A stretch of 63,630 nt of DNA from Neopararhizobium haloflavum (GCF_002750855.1 NZ_NWUC01000012.1:1-63630), one strand, 5' to 3'; shown: positions 32,810-41,074, numbered from the stretch's first letter. The notes: generated by a model from the sequence alone, not told the origin. Made by a program: numbers and translations.

Positions 32810-33073
32810 CTTTTTCCGTTCCCGCGAAGCGGCTCTGTCCCGCAAGGGGCAGGGGCTTCCGCTCCTGCTCCCGAGCAATCGGCGAACCGATCAGGGGAGA
32901 GGGGGGCAGGCTTCAAAAGGGCAGGGGGGACCACCCACGCGCAGCGCGCCCAAGAGCGGATCCGCGACAGCTAATCCGCGCCTGGGCGTCCTGCACCGAA
33001 CGAGTAGTGAGGGAAGGATGGGGGATGCCCGATTGGGGCTTGCTGGGGAGAGGGGGCAGCGCCCTCTTTCCCC
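32810..33073. repeat. Long structured leader repeat R1 (upstream of the methyltransferase)
   Basis: This 264-base block matches 37241-37533 through most of its length, with shared segments CCCGCGAAGCGG, CCGCAAGGGGCAGG, GCTCCTGCTCCCGAGCAATC and CCACCCACGCGCAGCGCGCC. Pairings kept despite changes: GCGGAT/ATCCGC (32956-32961, 32974-32979; GTGGAT/ATCCAC in the other copy), a long-range arm pair 32905-32923 with 33026-33044, and a terminal hairpin 33045-33073. Wobble pairs are consistent with a plus-strand RNA, opposite to the gene. Confidence 0.7.
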
Positions 33074-33093
33074 ACGGAAAATGGGAGTGGTCG

Positions 33094-33363
33094 CTAGCGA
33101 CCTCTATTTTTGTCGGGGTATTGACCCAGCTCGATCATCAGCAAGGCGCGACGGATGGCCTGATCTGTATCGAGGTTGGCTTGTGCCCCCTTCATCCGCG
33201 CAAGGGCGAGGTTGAGTAGGGCAAGCTCGACCTCGTTGGGATGCCAGCCCTTGCCAATGGCCTCGTCTGCGAGGGCGGTAAACGCTGGCTCAAGCGCAAA
33301 TTCACAATCGAGCGTTCTATCGGGATGGTCGGGGCCAGTGATTGGACCTTTGATCCCGACCAC
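33094..33363 (-). CDS. Small unknown plasmid protein
   Basis: An 89-residue helical protein. GTG at 33363 is taken as start because it falls directly after the stop of the membrane-protein gene. Core: CEFALEPAFTALADEAIGKG, WHPNEVELALLNLALARM; the C-terminus is charged. The helical, charged composition is protein-like, but no family is recognised. It is the last gene before the R1 leader. Confidence 0.6.
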   Translation of the reverse strand: MVGIKGPITGPDHPDRTLDCEFALEPAFTALADEAIGKGWHPNEVELALLNLALARMKGAQANLDTDQAIRRALLMIELGQYPDKNRGR

Positions 33364-33365
33364 GA

Positions 33366-33848
33366 TCAGAACTCGGTGCGATTGATATAGACCGTACGAT
33401 TTTGCTCGACCGATCCGGCCCGCGACCGGCTCCCGCCGCCTCCCGGGACACCGCCAAACACGGCAATAATGGCGAGCAATGCAAGTGCCCCGCTGAAATG
33501 CCATGCAATGGCTATTTGAAGCGCCGAGCCGAGTACGGCCCAGGTCCATTTGGTGTTGGTGAAATTGCGCCAGATGATGGCCAGGGCGAGGGCACCGGCA
33601 ACGGCGACCAGCCCATAGCCATAATTTTCATTCTGGCCCGATTGCGCGGCGGCGCTCTGCCACCACCAGCCGCCCCACCAGAACACGGACGCGACGGCCA
33701 TGGTGCCGACAACGCCGAAGCTCAGGAAGGGTTTACCGGCCTTCTTTTCGAGCCAGCCGTCGATGAAGAACAAGGCAATGAGGCCCACCACCAGCACGGC
33801 AATACCGGTGGCGATCGTCACCATGATATTTCCGAGCGAGTCTAGCAT
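33366..33848 (-). CDS. Multi-pass membrane protein, unknown
   Basis: A 160-residue protein with four or five hydrophobic segments (IMVTIATGIAVLVVGLIALF; FGVVGTMAVASVFWWGGWWW; LVAVAGALALAIIW; a pair near residues 100-135) and a basic C-terminus. ATG at 33848 has AAAGGAGG upstream. It lies 18 bases after vapC, perhaps co-transcribed with it. No family recognised. Confidence 0.65.
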   Translation of the reverse strand: MLDSLGNIMVTIATGIAVLVVGLIALFFIDGWLEKKAGKPFLSFGVVGTMAVASVFWWGGWWWQSAAAQSGQNENYGYGLVAVAGALALAIIWRNFTNTKWTWAVLGSALQIAIAWHFSGALALLAIIAVFGGVPGGGGSRSRAGSVEQNRTVYINRTEF

Positions 33849-33866
33849 TGGGCCTCCTTTTGGCTG

Positions 33867-34301
33867 TCACCAGCCTAGATCAGTATGGGTAAAGTCCTCA
33901 CCCTTGTACGCGATTTTAGTCCGATATGCTCTGGCGCAGGCATAGGCGAAACAATCACCCATGTTCAAACTGGCCGGGTGGTTGACGATCTTGCCGAACT
34001 GCTGTGCAGCGTCGAGCGCCTTGCTCGCCACATCGGCGGTAATCATGGTGTCCTTGGCCTCAAGGTCGAGGATGAATTGATCGACCATGGCCCGCGCGCG
34101 GGCCAGCATTTCCTTGGTAGCTGGTTTGTCCTTGCCCGCCAATCTGCGGGTTATCGACAATGCCGCTTCCACTCTCACCACTGGCGAGACGTATAGCTGG
34201 CGGTTGTCGGCAATGGCTGTTTCAAGCCGCGCCATCAACTCGTCGGCGTCTGTTTCATTGGTCAATATGGCGACGATGACCGACGCATCTACGAAAAGCA
34301 T
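33867..34301 (-). CDS. vapC: VapC-type PIN-domain toxin
   Basis: A 144-residue PIN-domain ribonuclease. Acidic active-site residues are in place: MLFVDASVIVAIL (first Asp), VRVEAALSI (Glu), and LNMGDCFAYACAR (Asp of GDCFAYA). VapC toxins cut tRNA or rRNA. The ATG overlaps the vapB stop by one base (TGATG). A plasmid-addiction role is expected. Confidence 0.9.
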   Translation of the reverse strand: MLFVDASVIVAILTNETDADELMARLETAIADNRQLYVSPVVRVEAALSITRRLAGKDKPATKEMLARARAMVDQFILDLEAKDTMITADVASKALDAAQQFGKIVNHPASLNMGDCFAYACARAYRTKIAYKGEDFTHTDLGW

Positions 34302-34540
34302 CAATCCTCGCCCCACATTTCATCGGTTTCGGCCTTGTGATCGCCGGGCGCGAACGGACCGGCCTCGCGGGCCATGGCGAGGGACTTAGCCAACCTATCG
34401 CGGATCGGCAGATTCCGCCTATGATTGGCAATCTCGTGTTTGAGCGCGGCTTTTACGGCCTCGACTTTAGACGTTCTGGTCAGGCCGATCAGCTCTTCGG
34501 CCAGCTTGTCGACCTCAGGGTCTTTGATATAGAGCGGCAT
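34301..34540 (-). CDS. vapB: VapB-type antitoxin
   Basis: A 79-residue antitoxin. The N-terminal half is a short strand and two helices (LYIKDPEVDKLAEELIGLT) as in ribbon-helix-helix VapB proteins; the tail with FAPGDHKAETDEMWGED is the flexible toxin-binding region. The start at 34540 gives the family length. It directly precedes and overlaps vapC. Confidence 0.85.
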   Translation of the reverse strand: MPLYIKDPEVDKLAEELIGLTRTSKVEAVKAALKHEIANHRRNLPIRDRLAKSLAMAREAGPFAPGDHKAETDEMWGED

Positions 34541-34641
34541 CGGTGCATATCCTTTTTCGGATATTAATATATCCTCGATTTCATATCCACGCAATGCAAG
34601 TCGCCCCGCAAGCAAAAGCCAGCGAGGCGGGAGGGGAGTTT

Positions 34642-34668
34642 GAGGGGAGGGGCCTTGGGGCTCCCCTC
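34642..34668. repeat. G-rich hairpin repeat, copy 2
   Basis: Same 27-base motif as 31627-31653 (26 of 27 identical), an 8-bp stem GAGGGGAG/CTCCCCTC. It lies between the relE/parE stop and the vapB start on the minus strand. Both copies sit between operons, so they may stabilise or end messages, though no T-run follows. Confidence 0.6.
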
Positions 34669-34691
34669 AATGGCAGCGACGATTAGGGTAC

Positions 34692-34982
34692 TTACTCACC
34701 ACTACGGGAACGGGCGGCTTTATAGACTTCACTGCGCTCTCGCCGCCCTATCGCGACCAGCGTTACGGTCACGGTCTGATCTTCCACCCGATAGACAAGC
34801 CGATAACCCGCGCTGCGCAGCTTGATTTTGTAATGATCGTCCATGCCGTGCAGTGCATCGGCCGGCACGCGTGGGTTTGTCAGGCGTTCTGCCAGTTTCT
34901 TGCGCATTTGCTCGCGGATCGTCGCGCCGAGTTTTTTCCACTCTTTGAGAGCGGATGGCAGAAACTGTAGTTCAAAGCTCAT
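34692..34982 (-). CDS. RelE/ParE-family toxin
   Basis: A 96-residue toxin starting MSFELQFLPSALKEWKKLG. Features of RelE: basic helix RKKLAERL, then HYKIKLRSAGYRLVYRVEDQ and a C-terminal strand VTLVAIGRRERSEVYK. Length and RLVYRV motif fit mRNA-cutting RelE more than gyrase-targeting ParE, but this is not certain. It overlaps the antitoxin gene by eleven bases. Confidence 0.9.
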   Translation of the reverse strand: MSFELQFLPSALKEWKKLGATIREQMRKKLAERLTNPRVPADALHGMDDHYKIKLRSAGYRLVYRVEDQTVTVTLVAIGRRERSEVYKAARSRSGE

Positions 34983-35217
34983 CGAGATTGACGCGAACAG
35001 GCGTTTCGTCGGCGCGCTCTTTGGCTATCCTGACCAGATCGAGGTCATCGAGCCGTTCAATCATGGCTTCGTAAATCTCGGCTGGGACCATATAGGCCAT
35101 GACGCGGTTATGATTAAGGACAGCCACGGCTTCGCCGTGGGCCTGATCGAGAACGCCAGAGGGACTTTTCTTAAGCTCCGAGACGCTTACCGCCACCTGG
35201 GCCTCTACGCGCTGCAT
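34972..35217 (-). CDS. Phd/YefM-family antitoxin
   Basis: An 81-residue antitoxin. The N-terminus (VSVSELKKSPSGVLDQAHGEAV, in two parts) and AVLNHNRVMAYMVPAEIYEAM match the Phd/YefM DNA-binding fold. The C-terminal part wraps the toxin in this family. ATG at 35217 is preferred; a short A/T-rich palindromic stretch with TATTAGGTACTATAT around 35240-35256 may be its operator. Confidence 0.88.
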   Translation of the reverse strand: MQRVEAQVAVSVSELKKSPSGVLDQAHGEAVAVLNHNRVMAYMVPAEIYEAMIERLDDLDLVRIAKERADETPVRVNLDEL

Positions 35218-35325
35218 GTTCGATACTCCATTAGGTGCCGTATTAGGTACTATATTTCGCACACAATATCAAGTGGGAAGCCGGTCGCGCCGGAGAGAGA
35301 CTGGCGCGACCGGCGACGGCTGGAA

Positions 35326-37224
35326 TTAATCAGCCGCGACGGGGAACTGGTGGATTTCGGCGCTTTCGTTGTCCTCGGCCTCTGGTGCGGTTACCCGAAT
35401 GGGGGCGGGGAGCCAGCCGGACTCCTTGACCGCTTTATGGGCATAGTCGACCGCTTCGGGCTTCTTCATCGCGGCAATGCCATCAGCGAAGTCAGACCCG
35501 CGCACCTCGGCAACTGCGGCTTGGATCGAAGTGCGATTGAGGTGCATGAAATAGCTGCCCCCGGTCGTCTCGAACCAATCGCGCATATCGACGTTGAGCG
35601 CCTTGCCGATCTGATTGGCGTGGGCAACGCCTTTCGTGCGGCCATGGAATTTTGGCTCCATCGCATTGAGGCTATGGGACGCGGCAAAGGCCAGAAGGCT
35701 AAGAAGCTGCTCACGGTGCTGATCGAGGCACCATTCCCAAAGGTCTGCCGGGTTGCCCGGAATCTGGTGTCCGAACGTTTCCTGCAGCTCGGCAAAGGCG
35801 ATTGCGGCCTTATTGTTTTCCGGCTGTTTCATAGCCCCTTCGTGGCGCTCGTAGGTGAGCGAGATTTGAAGGGCGGAATGCTCGCTGGCATGACGAAAAA
35901 CACTACCCAGCAAAAGAGCATGAACCACGGCGGCCAGAGCAATATCGGGATTGTCGGCAAGCTCGACGCGGAGCGCGGCTGTCTTTTGTGCGATCAAATC
36001 CTCGATCAGCGTGGCAGAGTGTTTTAGAACGATAGGCGCGGGGCCGCTGGCTTCTTCTCCCTCGACTTCGGTGGTGGAGCTGGGGTTCGTGGTCGCGGTG
36101 TCCTCCCGGCGTACCAAACCCCTTTCCACGGTCGCGCGGCCATAATAGTCGATAAAGACCATTGCGCCGGACGTGGCGAGGTTATCAGCGCTGAACGCTT
36201 CCTGCTTGTTCTGCAAGGCATCCATTTCCGCCTGAACCGCTTCAAGGCGCGGCTCTGCATTTTCGTCAGCCGCATCAGCCTCGATCAATTCGGCAAGGCT
36301 GTCGTGTTCTTCCGAAAGCTGGTCCAAACGGGCCTGATCGGCTTCGGGAAGGGGGGTCTGGTCGGGATAGACTCGGCCAAAACTGAAAATGTCGTCTGGC
36401 CGCTCGGTGTGGACCTCTACCCATTTCCAGCCCTCGGCCCTGACCGGATCGGCATGGGCTTCGAGTTTTGCCAAGACCAGTTTATCAACCAGCCCGGAAT
36501 CGGTCGCGTAGCCACCATCTTCGGGGTCGAACAGGTCACGTCGCACGGAGCCGCCAGCCGCCTCGTAGGCGTCCAGCCCGCCAATGAACTGCACCCGCTT
36601 ATCGTTGGCTGGGACTTCTTCACTGGCCAGCATCCGCTTGATGGTGTTGGCGTGGCGGCTATAGGTGGGCAGGCTTTCCCACACTTCGACCTGACGGGCA
36701 TGGTCATCGGTGATGGTGAAAGCGGTTAGCTGCTCAAAGCTGATTTCATTGCCACGATAGAGCGCGAAAATTTCCGGAGCCACGCGGGCAAGAGCCAAGC
36801 GGCGGTTGACGATCAATTCAGACACGCCGAACCGTTCCGCGATGTGGCTGGGGGTTTGACCAGCCTCGGCCAGCGTCAAAAATGCTTCGAACTCGTCGGC
36901 CCGGTGCATGGTTTCGCGCATGACGTTTTCGGCAAGGCTGATTTCGGTGGCGTCCTCGGCGGCGCGTTCCTTGCACTCGATAGGCAGGTCTTTGGCGATC
37001 TTGCCGGTTTCGGCCAGATGCTGAAAAGCCTTGAGGCGGCGACCGCCAGCGGTGACATAGAACCGGCCCTTTTTGTCGCCCGTCCGCACGATGATATTTT
37101 GCAACTGGCCTTTGGCCAGAAGGGATGCGGCAAGCTGCTCCACGCCTTCGGCGCTATAGGTTTTGCGCACGTTCTTGGGGTCGGCATCGAGCTTGTTTAA
37201 GGGGATGAATTTGCTCTCGGTCAT
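35326..37224 (-). CDS. Large ParB/Srx-domain protein
   Basis: A 632-residue protein with an N-terminal ParB-like nuclease/CTP-binding domain: FIPLNKLDADPKNVRKTY, then IVRTGDKKGRFYVTAGGRRLKA (ParB box II as GGRR), EISLAENVMRETMHRADEFEAF and a helix-turn-helix SHIAERFGVSELIVNRRLAL. The C-terminal 400 residues have acidic coiled stretches and a conserved-looking block near MRDWFETTGGSYF. Such long ParB-like proteins are typical of alphaproteobacterial plasmids and ICEs; they are not the RepB partition protein, and their function is open. The 5' region is the R2 leader. Confidence 0.85.
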   Translation of the reverse strand: MTESKFIPLNKLDADPKNVRKTYSAEGVEQLAASLLAKGQLQNIIVRTGDKKGRFYVTAGGRRLKAFQHLAETGKIAKDLPIECKERAAEDATEISLAENVMRETMHRADEFEAFLTLAEAGQTPSHIAERFGVSELIVNRRLALARVAPEIFALYRGNEISFEQLTAFTITDDHARQVEVWESLPTYSRHANTIKRMLASEEVPANDKRVQFIGGLDAYEAAGGSVRRDLFDPEDGGYATDSGLVDKLVLAKLEAHADPVRAEGWKWVEVHTERPDDIFSFGRVYPDQTPLPEADQARLDQLSEEHDSLAELIEADAADENAEPRLEAVQAEMDALQNKQEAFSADNLATSGAMVFIDYYGRATVERGLVRREDTATTNPSSTTEVEGEEASGPAPIVLKHSATLIEDLIAQKTAALRVELADNPDIALAAVVHALLLGSVFRHASEHSALQISLTYERHEGAMKQPENNKAAIAFAELQETFGHQIPGNPADLWEWCLDQHREQLLSLLAFAASHSLNAMEPKFHGRTKGVAHANQIGKALNVDMRDWFETTGGSYFMHLNRTSIQAAVAEVRGSDFADGIAAMKKPEAVDYAHKAVKESGWLPAPIRVTAPEAEDNESAEIHQFPVAAD

Positions 37225-37240
37225 GGGTTTTCTCTCCTGT

Positions 37241-37533
37241 TTTTCCCGTTTCCCGCGAAGCGGTTTTCCTGCCCGCAAGGGGCAGGAGCCCGCTCCTGCT
37301 CCCGAGCAATCGGCGATCCGATCGGGGGAGAGGGGGGCAAGCCAAAATCGGGGAGGGGGGACCACCCACGCGCAGCGCGCCCGGGCCGTGGATCCGCGAA
37401 GCAAATCCACGTCCTGGGCGTCCTGCACCGAACGGAACTGACGTCGGCAGCGCCGGCGGCATGGAGAGAGGGAAGGATGGGGGATACGCGATTTTGGCTT
37501 GCTGGGGAGAGGGGGTCAGCGCCCTCTTTCCCC
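37241..37533. repeat. Long structured leader repeat R2 (upstream of the large ParB-like gene)
   Basis: Counterpart of R1 with a 30-base insertion. Key pairings: CCTGCCC-GCAA-GGGGCAGG (around 37268-37286), GTGGAT/ATCCAC (37388-37393, 37405-37410), a 14-bp perfect long-range pair GCAAGCCAAAATCG (37337-37350) with 37489-37502, and a final hairpin 37504-37533. No open frame is convincing here. It fills the gap between the ParB-like gene and the tandem winged-helix gene. Confidence 0.7.
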
Positions 37534-37586
37534 GCCAGACAAGCAAAGTACGCGCGGCACGCGCGTTCTATCCGATAGACTGATTT

Positions 37587-38426
37587 CTAATCGAGCCGCG
37601 ACAGAGGCGCATAGATTTCGCCCCGGTCCGTCTGAAGCTTACGGCGAAGATCGGTCGCCATCTGCCTTAAACTGGCTGCTTCCTCCCAGCCCTCCTGCAT
37701 GACCTGCTTCCACAATTGCAACATGGAGCGGTTTGCATGGACGATGATCGGCCGCGGAATTTCGATACGATATTCCCGCGCATTGCTGACCTTTGATCTT
37801 TGCTCGTGAATCTCGATCAGATCATTGCGCTGCAAATATTCGATATGCCCGGTCAGGGCATGGGCTGTCATATCCAGGCGCTTCGCAAGAAGGGCCTTCG
37901 TCACTTCGACATTGGAGCCGGCGATCCGCGCTATGATGTTCAAAAGCCCCATACATTGCAGCACTTTCGCGGATGTATCACCTTCTCTGCGACCATTGAG
38001 AAGGCTTTCGTAGGCCATATGCCACATGGCCGGCGCGTCACGGTGATGGAGCGAGTTGGCGGTTCGATAGGTCAGTGGATCGCCGTAGTCGCGGCGGATT
38101 TCCTCGCAGCGTTTGATCGCCTTCTGCTTGTGCTTGATGAAGGGCTTGGCAACGGTGAGTTTGTTGGCGCCAACCAGTTCAATTCGCTCGAGGAAACGCA
38201 TGGTGGGCAGAATGCCCTGATACGTCATGCCAATTTCGCGAGCGATCGTGGAAATTGCCGCATCGTTATCGTGTGCCAGCAGGTGTGTAATGACGTTGTA
38301 AAGGCCGATTGCTTTGAGCGCGCGAGTCGGCGTTTCGTCTTCGCCCCGCATGTATAAAATGCGGTCGTAGGCGTGCTGATAGAATGCGGGAACGAGATGA
38401 ACGGGGATCGCTTCTAGCCGTCGCAT
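37587..38426 (-). CDS. Tandem winged-helix protein, unknown (probable plasmid regulator)
   Basis: A 279-residue protein with two similar halves. Residues 35-90 (ALKAIGLYNVITHLLAH, ISTIAREIGMTYQGILPTM) and residues 155-210 (VLQCMGLLNIIARIAGS, LAKRLDMTAHALTGHIEYL) both read as winged-helix DNA-binding domains, so an internal duplication is likely. The rest is basic and helical. The start at 38426 has AGGAGG upstream. Its leader carries a row of GGGC/GCCC palindromes (38604-38642). Could control replication or transfer genes; no family recognised. Confidence 0.65.
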   Translation of the reverse strand: MRRLEAIPVHLVPAFYQHAYDRILYMRGEDETPTRALKAIGLYNVITHLLAHDNDAAISTIAREIGMTYQGILPTMRFLERIELVGANKLTVAKPFIKHKQKAIKRCEEIRRDYGDPLTYRTANSLHHRDAPAMWHMAYESLLNGRREGDTSAKVLQCMGLLNIIARIAGSNVEVTKALLAKRLDMTAHALTGHIEYLQRNDLIEIHEQRSKVSNAREYRIEIPRPIIVHANRSMLQLWKQVMQEGWEEAASLRQMATDLRRKLQTDRGEIYAPLSRLD

Positions 38427-38603
38427 CTATCCTCCTAAACGCGATGAACCGAACGGTGATTTTGGCTCTTGAGCCGCGCAAGGGATAGTCCCCGGACGGC
38501 AGAGACGCCCCGAAGGGCAAGGTTGGCATTCTTGTGCTGGCACTGGCTCAGAGAGACAGTTCCGGCCCTAGATTGCCCCATAGCCCAAGGAAAGGTGGCT
38601 CGG

Positions 38604-38642
38604 TGCCCGTAGGGCAGGATTAGCCCGGTCGGGCAATTGCCC
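38604..38642. repeat. Row of three GGGC/GCCC palindromes
   Basis: TGCCC-GTA-GGGCA (38604-38616), GCCC-GGTC-GGGC (38623-38634) and GGGCAATTGCCC (38631-38642) follow each other, the last two overlapping. They lie 180-220 bases before the tandem winged-helix gene. The rest of 38427-38710 has no gene. A binding-site array or competing hairpins (a switch) are both possible, because the shared GGGC can pair left or right. Confidence 0.55.
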
Positions 38643-38710
38643 GATGCGTCATCAATTATTCAACTATGACATGTCGCCAGTGATGTAAAAAGTTCGTTAC
38701 TTAGGGACCG

Positions 38711-39235
38711 CTACGGCCGATATAGCTGATTTCCCAGCATAAAATTTGATGACCACAACCCGCGCTTCTGCCCTTTGGCTTCCTGTTCTAGAGGGCCATA
38801 TTCGCGAACTACTGGCTCGCCATCCTCATAGACCGCCCATGCGAGCCCTTCTTCAAGCGCAAGCCTTGCAATATCTTCGCCCGTTGGCAGGAAGCATCTT
38901 GCTAAGATTGTAGCATACTGATCTGGCGCTCGACCTTCCTCCAGGCATTCAATCCGGTAGCCCAAGGTAAGCTGGGTCAACCATCCTGTTGCAACCGCCC
39001 CACATGGCCAGGCTACACCGTTCAAATGGGCCACCTGGCTCGCTGCGCAGGTCTGGATTCCGTAAAGCTGATAATCGAGCGTTCCGTCCACCATCCGAAA
39101 AGAAACTCCTGTTCGCACCGATATCAAACCGGTTTTAACCTCAGCAGTGGTGACAGGAATACTGGTAAAGGCGGCCAGGAAGCCGACGGTCAAAGCAAAA
39201 GCTATTCGTGAGGATTTGGATTGCGCTCGGACCAT
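38711..39235 (-). CDS. Secreted thermonuclease-family protein
   Basis: A 174-residue protein with a clear signal peptide (FALTVGFLAAFTSIPVTTAEV). The mature part resembles staphylococcal-nuclease-like proteins: SFRMVDGTLDYQLYGIQTC, then ATILARCFLPTGEDIARLALEEGLAW, and a C-terminal KGLW-like KGQKRGLW. Several nuclease arginines are replaced and cysteines are present (QTCAAS, WPCGA, ECLEE, RCFLP), so activity is uncertain; disulfides may stabilise it. It overlaps the Rrf2 gene by 34 bases. Confidence 0.65.
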   Translation of the reverse strand: MVRAQSKSSRIAFALTVGFLAAFTSIPVTTAEVKTGLISVRTGVSFRMVDGTLDYQLYGIQTCAASQVAHLNGVAWPCGAVATGWLTQLTLGYRIECLEEGRAPDQYATILARCFLPTGEDIARLALEEGLAWAVYEDGEPVVREYGPLEQEAKGQKRGLWSSNFMLGNQLYRP

Positions 39236-39672
39236 TCCATAGCCTTTCTTTGCGCGTTTTCGACGACGTGTTCGTTGAGCAAATCGCTCATGTTCCAGCC
39301 TTCGGCCATTTGCATAAAGCTCGCCTGAAACTGGCGAAACATGGCGTTCAGCGTGCAATCGCCGGCCATCAGGCAATTGCAGTCGGCGCGGCGGTCGCAC
39401 TCGGTAAATTGCCAGCCTTCGCTTTCGCCCAAGGCGATCAGCTCGGCCACATTCACGTGCTTGAGTTGGCGGGCGAGTCGAGTGCCGCCGTACCGGCCAC
39501 GCCGGGCTTCGACAACGTTTGCCTCGGCAAGATCTGCCAACAATCGCTGCACGGTTGCATGGCCCAAATCGATCGCGTGGGCAATTTCGAACCGGCTGAC
39601 CAGCCGTTCTCGATGGACCTCAAGATAGAGGCAGATTTTCATGGCGGCATCGGTTTGGGTTGAGAATTTCAT
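39202..39672 (-). CDS. Rrf2-family iron-sulfur regulator
   Basis: A 156-residue regulator. N-terminal winged helix: MKFSTQTDAAMKICLYLE, ISRFEIAHAIDLGHATVQRLL-type segment and GRYGGTRLA (Rrf2 wing motif). Three to four cysteines follow (ECDRRADCNCLMAGDC), the cluster ligands in IscR/NsrR-like members. The chain is most like NsrR/RirA-type sensors of nitric oxide, iron or redox state. It follows the second repC by 22 bases in the same direction, which links plasmid replication or the nuclease gene to cell redox or iron status. Confidence 0.85.
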   Translation of the reverse strand: MKFSTQTDAAMKICLYLEVHRERLVSRFEIAHAIDLGHATVQRLLADLAEANVVEARRGRYGGTRLARQLKHVNVAELIALGESEGWQFTECDRRADCNCLMAGDCTLNAMFRQFQASFMQMAEGWNMSDLLNEHVVENAQRKAMEWSERNPNPHE

Positions 39673-39694
39673 TTTTGGGGCGCTCTGGTTCGCT

Positions 39695-41074
39695 TCAGGG
39701 TCGATTATGATCAATGGGTTTTTTATCGCGGCTCGTCGCGTTTTTTCGCGGCTTTCGCCAGTGGAACAGGGAACTTGGGAGGTCGAGTTTGCCCTTTTGC
39801 GCCCGGTCGATCATCCCGTTCAGGTAAGCACCGGGGCTGTCGATAAGCCCATCATTGTGCTTTTCAAATATCAATGCGACGGCGGCCGCGGCCCTTTCCC
39901 GGCCTAGCAGCCGGCATGCCGTTTTCCACGTCGACGGCGGAATTTTCATCATCGGCCCGATCGCCCTCTCGGCGGCGTCTATAATTTCCGGCCAGGCTTT
40001 TGGCGACTGGACGAACTCTGCGTAATCGGGGCAAAGCGCCATCAGTGTTCGGGAGTCTATGGGCTGCGCCAGTTTTTGCGGCTCTTGCTCGGCGCTCGCC
40101 TCGCGCTCAGGCTTTATTCCAAAGCCCTCTTCACTGGCGGAGCCAGTGTTAAGTAGATTTAATTGTTCGGCGTTAGCCGAACGCCGTTCATCTTCGTACA
40201 GATAATGTATATTTCTGGGGCTTGTATTCTGTATGGGGGGTTCACTGGTGGACCCCACGGGGTCCATTTTATCTGCATAATCGACCTGTCGCGTGGATGC
40301 AGCCCGAGCCATTTCCACATCATCGGCCGTAGGCTTGGCCGGAAAATCTTTAGCTGCGTCGGCGTAAGCGGAATTGGCACGCTCGAGAACGGCAATGAGC
40401 TGATCGTGCAGATAGGAAAGGGTGGTCAGCGCACCGCTGTTGCGCAGACCTTCGCGCTGCGCCTGAAGGCGGCGAAGCTCAAGGTTTAACTCTTCCCATG
40501 GCCCGGGAATGGCTTCGGCCAAGCCGGCCTCAAGGATGGAAACCAGCCTGCGGCGATCGCGCGTATATTGCGCCACGAGGTCGCGCCATTCGATTTGCTG
40601 GTTCTTTTGCATGGATACGATCATTTCCAGCTCGGGCGTTTTGAGGCCCAGGGGGGAAAGGTCGATGCCATAGGTCCGGTCGAGCACGATCCGGCCGTCA
40701 TGGTTGTTGCGATGGCCGATACGGCGACCAGTCGGACTATCCTTGAACGCTATAAGTCCGGCTTCGGCCAAGGCGCGCAAAGACCGTTTGAGTGCTGACA
40801 ATGATCCGAGGGCGCATTGCTCTAGCAAGCGCTGATTGTCCGGCCAGACGATCGGGCGCGATGTGCCATCCCAATCGATCTCTTTCGAAAAGCTGAGAAG
40901 CTTGTTCATCAGCTCGATCAGGTGCGAGCGCAGCCCGAGATACTTGGTGCAGGAATTAAAGGCGGTATGAGCGCGCTTCTTGGTTACGGCTGTCTGTGGT
41001 CCCCACAGATCGGCCGTCTCATAGGCTCTGAATATTCCGGGCGTCATTGCGCGGAAGCCGGTAGGTCGCGGCAT
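39695..41074 (-). CDS. repC: Replication initiator RepC, copy 2 (repC-only unit)
   Basis: A 459-residue RepC-family protein, divergent from copy 1. Shared landmarks: a helix-turn-helix region with QRLLEQCALGSLSALKRSLRAL, FKDSPTGRRIGHRN (the same SPTGRR motif), a long charged middle, and PGAYLNGMIDRAQKGKLDLPSSLF at the C-terminus (compare GGYFRAMIDR in copy 1). ATG at 41074 has AAGGAG upstream. No repA or repB is adjacent, so it is a repC-only replicon; its own counter-transcribed RNA is encoded upstream. It is followed by Rrf2 and nuclease genes. Confidence 0.88.
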   Translation of the reverse strand: MPRPTGFRAMTPGIFRAYETADLWGPQTAVTKKRAHTAFNSCTKYLGLRSHLIELMNKLLSFSKEIDWDGTSRPIVWPDNQRLLEQCALGSLSALKRSLRALAEAGLIAFKDSPTGRRIGHRNNHDGRIVLDRTYGIDLSPLGLKTPELEMIVSMQKNQQIEWRDLVAQYTRDRRRLVSILEAGLAEAIPGPWEELNLELRRLQAQREGLRNSGALTTLSYLHDQLIAVLERANSAYADAAKDFPAKPTADDVEMARAASTRQVDYADKMDPVGSTSEPPIQNTSPRNIHYLYEDERRSANAEQLNLLNTGSASEEGFGIKPEREASAEQEPQKLAQPIDSRTLMALCPDYAEFVQSPKAWPEIIDAAERAIGPMMKIPPSTWKTACRLLGRERAAAAVALIFEKHNDGLIDSPGAYLNGMIDRAQKGKLDLPSSLFHWRKPRKNATSRDKKPIDHNRP

